Origin: Craspedostauros australis
Taxonomy: Eukaryota > Bacillariophyta > Bacillariophyceae > Mastogloiales > Achnanthaceae
Assembly: GCA_026770025.1 (NCBI GenBank)
Contig: JAMXDE010000079.1
Coordinates: 1-64,000 of the forward strand
Direction: 5' to 3'
Length of the DNA: 64,000 nucleotides
Below the pieces are notes generated by a model. It did no database searches and was not told the DNA's origin. It worked only from the letters and a program-made list of their open reading frames with translations. This document shows, one piece after another, positions 46,109 to 57,271 of the stretch (position 1 is its first letter; each line of letters starts with the position of its first letter). Both the position numbers and the translations under genes were made by a program.

Positions 46109-46879
46109 TCGTGGACGGGGCGTTGGATGGTCTGATCGGAACACCTCAAAAAGAGACTAAACAATTCAAAATGGGAACAACGTCGCTGAAACGAAGAACA
46201 GCAAAGGGTTAAATTGGATCGATGTAGTCGTAGGCGAAAGGCTGAAACCCGAGAGAGATCGAAAATTGCGCATATCCATCGGTCCGTAAAACTTAAAATA
46301 GGATCTAACTCAAAAATGTAATGGTTAATTATTTGTATTAGACCTACAGGGATTACGAATATGTGCTTGGTTTGGACAACGGAGACAAAAATCCAAGAGG
46401 TCTATTTCAAAGTGTTGGTCGACTCACTCGAGGGGCTCTTATGGACCTTTGTAGATTTTCGGTCCTCTTCGTCGAACATGCACCGTTCTCCGTGACGATC
46501 GCATGGTATTTGCCAGTCTTTCCAACGCAAACAACGCGATGCTCTCGGACACGTTCGGGAAAGACCGTGTATTGACGGGTTGCGGACAGAACTTGCCTTT
46601 TCAACATTGTCATCGTTTGATCTATTCGAACACATTCTTGTAGCCAATAACCGTTATTACACGTTATAATACACGTTCAAAATTGTCGCTGTGACCACGT
46701 TGCAAGTCTCCTCACATTTCAGCACAGAATCAACCTTTGCTTCTCTGCGGTGGTGTGGTGTGTCTGTTGCTTGTTCATGCAGCGTGTGTATCATCACCTT
46801 CTTGCCTTCCTCCTGCCCAGGTCACTTCCATCCATACTAGTCTTCTCCATCCACCCTTCAGTATCAATCAATCAACATC

Positions 46880-47387
46880 ATGCTCGTCTCTGCCACGAAA
46901 GCTGTGCCCAAAGACGCCAATCCTCCCCCTCCAAGAAACAACGTATGCCATCCTCTCCATCTGTGTGCCTTTCCCATCCAATCCGATCGATGGCAAGGAA
47001 CTGTCCGCGCCATCTACTGCTGAGAAGCTGTTGCCTCTATTGGATATGGATGGTAAGCAGCACATTCTGCCACCTACAACAGACAGGCTCTTGCCTCCTG
47101 TGCTCAAAGACGCGACCTTCGACAACGAGTGTGACGTTGAAATCATGACCAACAACGAACGGAATCGCACATTCCAACAAAACGCAACGAACACAATGAA
47201 CACAACAATTACCCAACCACCGACGAACGCAAACAACACTGACACAGGAATCGTGCCTGTACAACAAACAACAGCAGAAGAGGAGGAAATCGTGCTGCAA
47301 CAAGAAGAAAACGAAACATCGGAGCGAATTGCGTATGAGGCACAAACCATGACGGAAAATACGGAGTCTCCTGAGATGGTGGAATAA
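46880..47387 (+). pseudogene. B3 fused remnant of family-B transposase
   Basis: The start region resembles B1 (MLVSATKAVPKDANP; then, after a frameshift, KELSAPSTAEKLLPL, KDATFDNECDVEIMTNNE). It jumps directly to the C-terminus (NATNTMNTTITQPPTNANN, EEEEIVLQQEENETSERIA, NTESPEMVE). About 1,000 codons including all catalytic motifs are deleted. The N-terminal part needs one frameshift to read through. Confidence 0.7.
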
Positions 47388-47732
47388 GATGTGAAAGCAC
47401 AATTGCTGCGTCAGTGTTGTTTGCTACAATGGAGGGACTAAAAAATACAATTGCATTGAAATTGCATTGAAGTTGACATCGGCCATCCTTCTTTTGGCTA
47501 GACCAGCCAAGGCACCAGTAAACCGAGTCTGGACGTAGTGCGATAGTCGTTTCTAGATGCGTGCAAAATTGAAGGGTTCATAAAAATGAAATTAAGACCT
47601 TAGAGCAAAAATCTACGCCCGCCATGTATCTTACAATTTATCTAGTATATGAATATGTGAGTGGTTTAGTTTAAATCTCCGTATGTTGCCACCCCTCCAG
47701 GACCGACTGCTGGTCTTGTCACTCAAGTGTGT

Positions 47733-48303
47733 CATGTTTAGTCGAAGTGATCAATCGACGACTTCCGAACAGACAGACACGACACAACGCGGGTTCCTGG
47801 CACAATTGCACGAACTCGTGGTACAACCTGTTCGTACGCGTGCACGCAGAGTGACACTCCAAAGAGAAGAGAGAAAACGACGAAGACTGCCCGCGACCTT
47901 CCGCTGCGACCGCCTTCTTCCGCTTGCTTGGCGCCCAGAAGGACAGCACAGAGCGGCACTTTCGCAAGGAACACACAGACTTCGCACAAATACTCTTCTC
48001 TGTGGATACATCACATGAAGAGTGTTGCACAAGTACTCTACTCACACAAATCACCAATACCAAGAGAGCACTGCTACGGCGTGAAAGAGAGACAGATCAA
48101 AAAACAGGAGCGTGGTATATTGCACTGTTCACGGTAGAGGACCTTCGCACGAGAAAAGACCAGAAGGGGAGAGAAGGAGAAGTGAAGCGGCTTCGATTTG
48201 ATTGCACATTGAGGTCGCCGAGTTCACATTCGGGACACAGAAAACAGGCAAGATTCCATTCCAGTCGATAAACGCGGCCGGTGGGTTGACGGCCGGTAAA
48301 ACG
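47733..48303. other. Upstream region of the cyclase-like gene
   Basis: Between the B3 end and the start codon at 48304. There is no recognisable gene, and no clear promoter motif could be assigned. A frame without ATG continues upstream of 48304 to 48202, so an additional 5' exon cannot be excluded. Confidence 0.4.
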
Positions 48304-51300
48304 ATGTCCGACCGCAATAGGAGGGGGAGCTTGCTGGATCAGATGGCCCTGGCCGCTGCTGTGCTTGATGCCGGGGATCTGGACAGCGACGATGACGATA
48401 CCGACGCCGATCTCAATGGCGCGGGTATGGGAATCGGTGTTGGGAGTGGATCGAACGGTGGTGATGACGACGTTGACGACGTTGACGACGATGACGATCA
48501 AGGACTCATCAACAGCGCCATGCACTTCAGCGGAGGCCGCGCTGGCATGAGCGACGGTGCCGTCGGCGGCCTCCGTGGCGGGCTTGGGGACAGGCCTTTC
48601 ACCGCTGGTTCCGAAGCACGACAATCGCCGGGGGGCATGATCCTCACTACTGACGAGTCAGAGGAGGCGGATGAATTCGAGAACCTGGGATACAAGCCCA
48701 TGAGCATGGACTACCAGTGGAATCCGACTCTCGGTCCAGTCCGGGACGACTCCATGGGAACCGAGGCCGAGGATGGCAACGGTGAAGATCTTGAAAAGTA
48801 CGGCTACGAACCCATGAGCATCAACGACCTCATTGACCCCGGTCGGCAGCGCCGCTCATCGTACCGCCCGGCCTCGCGGCGCACGTCTCACGCTGAGTCG
48901 GAGGGATCCTTCAATTCCGCACCAGCCAGAGCGGGATTGGACTCGTTGTCGCCCGGGCTTCCGCACGAACACCATCGTGTGGAGCGCCGGAGACCGCTCT
49001 CCATCTCTGTTCCAAATGCGCAGGGCGTCGAAACATCGAGGCGACACTCCGCCACGCTGCGCCGCCCATCGGTCAAAATCCACGCTCCCTTGTCTGGCTC
49101 GCTGGCATCCCAAAGCGACGAGACAACGCATTCCCAATCCTCCGGTTCGGGACACGGTCTGTTGGGCAGCGTGCGATCACGCAAGCGACGGTCAACACGA
49201 CGGCAAAACCTATCGTTGGCCATCAGTTCACGCAATGGGTCCGGATCGACGGGCACAGGAAGGAACGAGCTGGAGGCGGCGATCGAGGTTTTCAAGAATC
49301 AAGATGCGAACAACGAATGGGAGAATGTGGCTGCGGCAGCCGCGGTTGTCAGCGCGAGCGTCTCCGGAGAGGCGGCCAACAAGCGCAATCAGCAATTCGC
49401 CATCAACGAGACAGTCCTGGTCAACCTCACGTTGCTCAATGTAACTGCCGAGAAGGACTATCCGAAGGATCTTTGCACGATCGCGCCCGTCAATGCCGTT
49501 GGATTTCCGCAAGGCGAGGGTCAATCCGAAGCGGAGAGGAGCGGCCCGTACGCGTATGTTCTGTCGACGGTCAAGCATGCTCACTTCGATGAGGATGCCA
49601 GATACTACACCGTCACCCGTGCCGACACGGGGATGGAACAGCGGGCGGATTCCAGTAAGTATACACAAGTGCAATCGCAAAATTCGGTGCAGATTCGCCA
49701 AAATGCATGTGAATGGAGATGGCGTTGCATCGCATTTCATTGCATGTTGGTGCTTGCATCAGCAACATTGTTTCCTTTCATCGGCTTGGTTTGGTTTGAT
49801 TTGGTTTGGTTTTCGACCATGCATGGTCATGCAGTGCCAAGCTAACGATTTCATAACTTCTGCATTGTCGTAATTTCTCCATGATCAACATTGCTGAACT
49901 ACGGATATTGTTCTGCTCCGCCTCTGTCCCGTTCACAGATTGGATGGAACCCCTTCGAGATCCGGTTGCAATTCAATCGGCATACCGCGCCGCGGGCAGG
50001 ACGGTGCGATCCATGCAAGACAAGCCAGAAGAAGTCGGCGCCGCGCAGCACTTCGCAGATTGCTTTTGGATTGCCATCATGTGGCCGATTCAGTTCTTCG
50101 AGGATCGCATGGTTCCGTACTACAGGAAGCAAAGGATGAACCTCAAAATGATCGTCACCAAGCTTCTGTTCGGTGACGCGCCCTTCGCCTGCAGGCTCCG
50201 GATCACTGTGATCAATCTTCTCGTCTGCTGCAGCTTCTCCTTCCTGTTCCTGGAACTGGCCAACCTGGCCTTCATTCCCGCGGAATTCGATTACGGAGTT
50301 GCAGTCGCCGGTGTGTAAGTGCAGATGCAAGCGCGAACGCGAACAGCCGTCAACGAGATGGTTGTGCGAAGATGCGTTGCGATGCGATTGCCATGCATTG
50401 TGTCGTTTGTGTGGCATCAGCTCAACAAGCATATGAAAGGGACATGCTTGCGCATTGGCTGATGCACAGACCAAAGCAACTTTGCATCGCAGGCGTATTC
50501 TCACACATTTGTGCCTTGCCTTGGTGAAATTACAACTTTTCTTTCGCATTTCCCATCATCTACATCGTGTCCTCTAACAACAGCGTGATTTGGAGCATTC
50601 TTGCGTTGGAGCTCCTCTTTGAAGCAATCATTCGCCCGGCCGGTTACTACGACCTCATTACGACGGACAAGGCGTTTGCACCGTCCACCGCGCGACATGT
50701 GAACACCTTCCATCTCTTTTTCGAGGGTTTGGCGTTGCTCACATTCATTCCAGAGTTCAGCTGCCTCTCGGATGTAGACATGTGCACGCGACGCGGGGAA
50801 TTCTCCCGCCTCCAGGCATCGTTGGATTCCGTTCTTTCCGACGACTACGCGACTGCGATGAGAGGGCGTTTCATCCTGGGCATCACGACCTTGCGGTTGT
50901 TTGGGTTGGTGCGGCACTGGAAGCAAATGTGGATCAACACGTCTTTTAGCCCCGCGAAACGCGAAGGACTGGACAACTGGCTGTTCAGTCAAAGTCAAGT
51001 TCTGGGTTTGGAAAAACAGCGCACCAACACGCGATACAAGAAGACAGATGTGAGTTGTGATGCGTTGCGAAGTGTTGCTGAGTGCTGTGTGCTGACGACA
51101 TCGCTGCTGCTGATGCAATTGCTGATATCACTGGAATTGCTACCACAGCTGTGCACCAGTCCCCCATTATCGCCCGTTGTAAAAATCGGTTGTGATCGAG
51201 ACCTGGTGTTGCAACCGAGCATGTTTTCGACGATTCCCACTCCATCTCACCAAACGTTGCACTGCCAATGGTCCCTTTCTGCTGAATGCTGGCATTCTAC

Positions 51301-54300
51301 CATGTGCGCATTTCAAACCACTCTATGGCAATCTTGCAGGATGAGAGGGACAACGCTAATGCTTTGGAGAAGAGCGAGAGAAGTCCGCGAGATAGCAAGG
51401 GTACATCAGAAGAGGATGAACGGCTGAAGAATGCTGCAACCATTGGAACGGCGCTGATGGTTGTCAACTCCCATCGCGCACTGATACTTCTGTAAGTGTT
51501 TCCTCAACTTCGAGATCATTTGGAGGTTGAAGGCATCATGAAAGGGTGTTGCGAATTGCACACGCATTGGTGCCGCGAATTGCGTTTGAGTAAATGCAGT
51601 CCAGTCCAGTCTAATTCAATCGATGGTGTGCCATTTGAATTGTTCGCATCACGTTCTCACACATTCACGCTTTTGCTCTCTCGCTCCGTGCTCTCCCTCG
51701 TCTGCGACGAGATAACACACGATTCTGTTCTGCAATTCTCGCAACAACAAACCAATATCGATTGGCCATGAATGTCTCATGACGATTCAGAGTGGTAATT
51801 GTCATCGTGCTCCCGATCATCGATTCGTTGAAGCAAAACAATGTGGTTGCAACAGAATACATGAATCTATTGCAGGCCAACAACATTGCTGCCAAGACTT
51901 CCACCGACACTGACTGCGCCTTCTTGGAAACAGCAGTGAATTCGTGGCTGAACATGGCGTCCATTCCGCAACCGGAATTCTTTCAGGGTGATGTCGAGAG
52001 CACCTACGTGCTCTGGGCTCAACTCATGCCCGTGCGTTGTGACTTCCAGCGCTCTGATGGCGTCATCACGGTTTGCAGCGATGACATGAAATCAGAAGCT
52101 CCGGCAGTCTGTGAGGTGTGGGATTATACTGCCTCAGCCACGGACACGTCCGCGCGGTATTTTGCCAATGCGATCGGAGTTCGACCTGGTGGTATTCGGG
52201 AAGAATTCGGCAGTCCAATCGATGCTGAGTACACTGTGACTGCATTTTACAATGAAAATCCAAGCATCGCTCTTTCGTAAGTCACTTTGCTGCATTGATT
52301 GCTGTCAACTGCTCAAGCGGGAGCTGTTGGCCTTGTTGTGCATCATCTGAGTTGCTTGCCGTGATACTTCGGGTGTCGGAGCCTCATTGCATGACATTGG
52401 AAGCTCCCTACAAAGCGGAGATTCTGCGCGCGCAATAGTGTCAAATATATATATGAATGCTCACTCACTCACCCAAACGTACATCCATGCGTGCACCCAC
52501 ACACACACAATTGCGTGCTACGACGCCATTCCCATCATACACGGCGCCATTGTTTTTGGATGGAATGCGGAACGTGGTTGGGTCTGAATCTGGATTTACA
52601 GAAACATGGGGCTTCTCTTCCTGCTGTTTGGAATCCTCTTCCTTGGATTGTTTGGATTGCAGGCCCTCCGCAGTGACGCAATTCGACTGGTTTTGGATCC
52701 GCTGCAAAAAATGTTGAAAATCATCCTTCGATGTAAGTCCCACAGCACTCATACAGTAGATGAGGTAGAGGGCCGTGCGGCATGCCATGACATGGCCATT
52801 GCTGTTGATGCTGCTGCGTTGCATAACATTTTTGCATCAACGTTCATGAAGCGGATGTTTGGTGCCAAGCCTGCAATGCGATCCAACTCCACTCACCCAA
52901 ACCCACTCCCCAACTTACTCACCCATTCATTTGATTTTCCATCTGGTTATTCATTTTTATGTTTGTGTTCAACAGATGCCGAGAACCCATTGGCAGAACA
53001 AACGAAGGATGACGGGAAGGACGGAGATGACAGATCGTCGGCATCGGACAACGATGCTCTCGAAGAAATTGGAAACTACGAAACGAAACAGCTCATCAAC
53101 GCGATTGCCAAAATCGCGGACTTGCTCCGAAAGTGCTGGGGTGTTGCTGGAGCAGGCATCATCTCCTCCAACCTTGCCAGGACAAAGGATGGTGAAACTG
53201 TGGTGTTCAACCCGACCGTTCCAGGCAAGCGGGTTTACGCTCTGTTTGGATTCGTTGCCATCAACGGCTTCAGTCATCAGCTCCGCGCCCTGGATGGGCT
53301 CGTCATGGTACTCATCAATGACGTTGCGAAGGTTGTTCACGACGAGGTGTATCGATGGGCGTTGGGAGATAGTGGCCAGTGCAACAAGAATCTTGGTTCG
53401 GCCTTCCTGATGGTGTTCCGTATCGGCGACTTTTCGGAAGTCCATGAGAAGCAGAGACTGGCAACAGCTGTGGTGTTCGACGGGAACGGAAAAAGCACCG
53501 CCCGCAAGGTGCCGACCTTGCGCAACATGAGAGGAGGTAGGAAGAAACGCAAAGGCCATGGCGATGGCGATACCCTGCAACTGGCGTCGCTTCCAGGAAT
53601 CCAATCATTCTCGGACCGTGCGTTGCTTGGAATGCTAAAATCATTCGCCGGCCTTCACCGCGATCACAAGCTCAAGAAATGGAAGACGGACTTCCGACTG
53701 AGTGCTGGTGTGAATACGTACAGCGTCGAAGTCATCTACGGAATGGATGCTGGTTGGGCGGTTGAGGGCGCGGTTGGGAGCGAGTACAAGATCGATGCCA
53801 CGTACCTGTCACCCCATGTCAACATGGCATCGAGAATGATGAGCGCAACGAAGCAGTACGGCGTCACGATTCTGCTCAGCAAGGCCGTCGAGGAGATTCT
53901 TTCACGACAGTGCCGCAAGAAGCTACGTCATCTTGACACCGTCTACGTGAAAGGCAGCAAGGTCAAGCAGGATATCTTCACGTACGACGCACGACATCGC
54001 GGGGTCGACTTCTTCCTCATCGAACGAAGGCCTGAACAGGCAGAGGAGGATGCCGAAGCGTACAGCCCCACGATTTGGGAGGATGACCCCGACCTGCGCG
54101 CCATGAGACAGCATGTCACGGACCAATTTGCCGAGACCTTCGCTCTTGGTATCAGGCACTACCTCTCCGGCAAATGGACGTCGGCATACGAATACCTGCG
54201 ATCCGCCAACAACATCATGGTCGAGACGGTGGTCAGCGAAGGGTACATGGATCATGATCTGGAGGAGATGGGCGACGATGTCCTGGATTTCAGCACAACA

Positions 54301-54432
54301 GACGAAGAAATCATCCGCTTGCGCAATGAGTTTGGCGACGGTGCCTGCCGAGTGCTCATGTCTTACATCGAGAGGCGCAACTTTAAGGCGCCGCTTGATT
54401 GGGACGCCGTCCGACCGCTGCTCAGCAAGTAA
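48304..54432 (+). CDS. Multi-pass membrane protein with degenerate adenylyl-cyclase domain
   Basis: Seven exons join in frame to 1,472 residues: 48304-49654, 49939-50314, 50584-51049, 51340-51491, 51791-52276, 52602-52732, 52976-54432; all introns are GT-AG, five of the six with GTAAGT donors and intron 3 with GTGAGT. Residues 1-450 are disordered and acidic, with a repeated GY-[KE]-PMS motif. Four hydrophobic helices follow (about 539-560, 575-595, 616-635, 668-690), the fourth basic (RFILGITTLRLFGLVRHWK), like a voltage-sensor bundle. Then come a helix (765-795), a ~150-residue exposed loop, and a helix (945-966). The C-terminal class III cyclase domain has FGFVAINGF and NKNLGSAF, where active enzymes have Asp at Ala1082 and Ser1129. 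Lys1125, Asp1261 and VNMASR (Asn1270, Arg1274) are kept. It probably acts as a partner or binding domain rather than a cyclase by itself. Confidence 0.8.
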
Positions 54433-54744
54433 TGCAGGAGATGCAAACGACAACGAAGAGAAACATGCCGCCTTCAATGAGAGGCATCCAAGTCTTTGCA
54501 CGTGCACACAGCCAAACGGAAAAGGAATCGTGAAGTGACGGGAGCGCAAAAGGAACGTGCCGTGAACGCTGTCACCCTCTGGATGAATAACAGTACTCGT
54601 AAACCATACGTACCAGTGTGTGCCTCTATCAGGCTAATGTTCTTGCTACTGGAATCGATTGGCCATACTGGTATTAGCACATGTTATCATTGCGTAATAC
54701 ATACACGTCAAGCGTATTACACCTTATATTTCCACGTTCAAGCC
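54433..54744. other. Convergent 3' spacer
   Basis: 312 bp between the ends of the cyclase-like gene (+) and the helicase gene (-). No gene is recognised; it is expected to hold both polyadenylation regions. Confidence 0.5.
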
Positions 54745-56661
54745 CTACAGAAAGTCTCCAACGTTGGCTGGCATCGGCCGAATTTTCGTGCGATAGAATT
54801 GTTCGATGCTCCTGAGGGTGGGCTTTTCCTCGTCCTTGACCAAGTTGATCGACACACCCTTGCGCCCAAATCGACCGGATCGTCCGATGCGGTGGATGTA
54901 GAGCTCCTTGTCCGCCGAGATATCGTAGCAAATGACCAAGCTGACCTGCTGCACATCGATACCGCGTCCCCAAAGATCCGTCGTCACGAGGACGCGGGAA
55001 GTTCCACCACGGAACTCGCTCATCACCTTGTCACGTCCCTCCTGATCCATGTCTCCGTGCATCGCACTGACGGTGAACTTCTTCTCTCGCAGCTTGTCCG
55101 CCAACCAATCCACCTTGGTGCGGGTGTTGCAAAAGATGACGGCCTGCGTGATGGTGAGGGTGTCGTAAAGATCGCAGAGGGTATCGAACTTCCATTCTTC
55201 CTTCTCGACGTCAATGTAAAACTGTTGGATGCCCTCCAGCGTGAGTTCGTCGCGCTTGATGAGAATTCGGATGGGATCGTTCATGAATTTCCTCGTCATG
55301 TCCAAGATGGTCGGTGGCAAAGTAGCGCTCATCAGGACGACCTGGCAGGCCGGTGGGATGTAGCGGTAGATGTCGTAAATCTGATCCTTGAACCCCCTGC
55401 TGAGTATCTCGTCTGCTTCGTCCAAGATGAGAGCCTTGAGGTTCTTCATGTTCAGGGCGTTGCGACGGATCAGATCGTAGACACGACCGGGCGTTCCCGA
55501 CACTGCTTGGACGCCGCCTCCTTCTAGTTCCTTGAGATCGAGTCCCAACGATTTACCTCCTACACAGGCATGGCAATTGACCTGTGCGCATGTTTGTTTA
55601 TGGAGCCCATCAGTACGTTGGAGTTGCGCGCAAAGTGTGGAGTCAGTGCGCATCGAAGAATTCAGCGAAATGTGAGAAAGGATCTGATGTTGTTGAAGTG
55701 TCTGCAGAGCGCTCGTAAGTACTCCGACCGCGGGTGCAGAGATGACCGGAGGAGTAGGGTACGAGCACTTTGTGTTCTCTCCCAAGAAAGAACGAATGCA
55801 GCTTTCATGACCAGCCTCATCAGCATCTGGTTACAAGTCATGGTGCATGTTGCGGCATCGCAACAATCGTATCGTTCAAGCAGTGGCGCACTCACGTTCA
55901 TGTAATCTCCAAGGGACTGCATGACCTTCTGCGTTTGCTCGGCAAGTTCTCTGGTTGGACTCAGAATGAGCACCTGGCAGTCACGCGATGCTTCGTCCAG
56001 CAATTGCAAGCCGGAGATCGTGAAGACTGCCGTTTTACCCTGAACATTATGGCAATGGATTGACAGAGTGAATGAAACATTGCATGAAGCATCATAGTAT
56101 ATTCAATTGTGTGAAGACGACCGAATGAATGTGAACGTTGCAACGACGTAAGGCGGTGAAAAACATGGGCATCAGAACGAACACGGGGATTGAAGATGAG
56201 GATGGAGTACTCGAAGCACAAATGAGGCTGCATGTGGAAGCAATGCAATGCAACGCAATCCATCCAAAGAAGAGCAAAACATGGCCGAATGCAGTGCATC
56301 ATCATAGCATGACTTGGCCCGACGCAACGCAACGCACCGTTCCTGCTTGCGATTGTGCAATGACGTCCCGTCCTCGGATGATGGGACGGATGGCCCTCTG
56401 CTGGATCGCTGACGGTTTCTCGAAGCCGTAAGCGTAAATCCCCTTGATCAGATCCTTCTTCAGATTCATTTCATCGAATGTGGCGCAGGGCGCCATGTCA
56501 TCGTTGGGATTCCATTTGCGACGTTGGTTCCTGTCGTGGCTGTTGCCATCCCGACCGCCCCTGCGGTTGCGATTATCATTGCCATTGCCACCGCGCCCGC
56601 GCTGATCGTACGGTCGAGGATTCTTGTGAGAGGCTCGTTCTTCTCGTTCGTGCTTTGGCAT
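54745..56661 (-). CDS. DEAD-box RNA helicase, eIF4A-III type
   Basis: Three exons on the minus strand (56661-56338, 56039-55896, 55581-54745) give 434 residues; both introns are GT-AG and phase 0. The start at 56661 (MPKHEREE) is the only ATG before the conserved region. Motifs in order: Q-motif region [13 protein letters not shown], motif I AGTGKT (split by intron 1 after AGT, 106-111), [18 protein letters not shown] (210-213), SAT (241-243), and [13 protein letters not shown]. The sequence [20 protein letters not shown] is a signature of eIF4A-III (DDX48/FAL1), the exon-junction-complex ATPase, rather than eIF4A-I. Unusual points are a Gly/Arg/Asn-rich N-terminus ([16 protein letters not shown]) and TDLWGRGID where the family usually has WARG. 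It is probably nuclear. It is transcribed divergently from the trigger-factor-domain gene, 610 bp away. Confidence 0.9.
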
Positions 56662-57271
56662 CTTTACGGTGGTGTTCAATTTGAAGTGTAGTCGGACGGT
56701 CGGTAAGCAGAGGAGAGTGTGGTGTTGTCGTACATTGTTGTGCTATCTGCAACACTCCAACTATCGAACCGATGACTGGCTGAATCTCACCAGATTGGTG
56801 GGAGGTGTCGCTGGATTCATTGCACAAGAGGAACGAAGCTGTTTGATCGTGTTTTGTCTCGCGAAGCGTGAACCGCGAAGCGTGGCCTCACTTTTTTGGT
56901 TGGTGTGAGGTCTCCAAACGATTCCTTTGACTCATTGATTAATCACGAGTAAGGTGTCACGAATCGACCGCGATTTGCGTTTGATGTGTGATGGGTGCTC
57001 AAGCAAACTTTTCGTGTGCGTCAGTCGGCAACCCTCGCCATGTGCTGCCAATACAGACCACGATGACGCTGTTTGCGAGGGCGAGGATCCGGTTGCTGGT
57101 CCAGACCGCTTGCCCCGACCGTTCAGACACCATGGATCACGATGTTTGACGCCACGGCGAAAAAGTGTGCCGATCGAGACTGATCAGAACACAGCAATTC
57201 CATTCGCCCAATCCATACTTTCCATTTCGAACCACGGTGCCTCCTATTATACTTAAGCACTCTACTTTACA
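56662..57271. promoter_or_regulatory. Shared upstream region of divergent genes
   Basis: 610 bp separate the start codons of the helicase (-) and the plastid trigger-factor-domain gene (+). Both promoters must lie here or nearby. A TATTATACTTAAG stretch 25-ish bases before the + start is AT-rich, but I cannot assign a specific element. Confidence 0.4.

Larger units (their letters stand above)
40394..46438 (+). mobile_element. B2: family-B transposon with intact transposase
   Basis: Inverted repeats of about 150 bp (40,394-40,545 and 46,285-46,438) begin GAGCCACCCGAGTGAGTCG and GAGCCCCTCGAGTGAGTCG. TTAT flanks both ends (40390-40393, 46439-46442), and removing B2 with one TTAT rejoins B3. Its ends differ from those of B1 and B3 beyond the first 15 or so bases, so it is a related subfamily. 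The mariner derivative M3 is inserted just after its gene. Inside, a TAG microsatellite precedes the gene. Confidence 0.75.
35833..47732 (+). mobile_element. B3: outermost family-B transposon, interrupted by B1 and B2
   Basis: The left end starts CCACTTGAGTGTCGGGACC (35837) and the right end is its decayed complement (about 47,590-47,727). CATG on both sides (35829-35832, 47733-47736) is a possible target duplication. Its left inverted repeat is cut by B1, and the sequence a little further in is cut by B2. Joining 35833-35935, 40342-40393 and 46443-47732 restores a collinear family-B element of about 1.4 kb. Its open frame links the beginning and end of the transposase, so B3 is an internal-deletion derivative. 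Confidence 0.7.
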
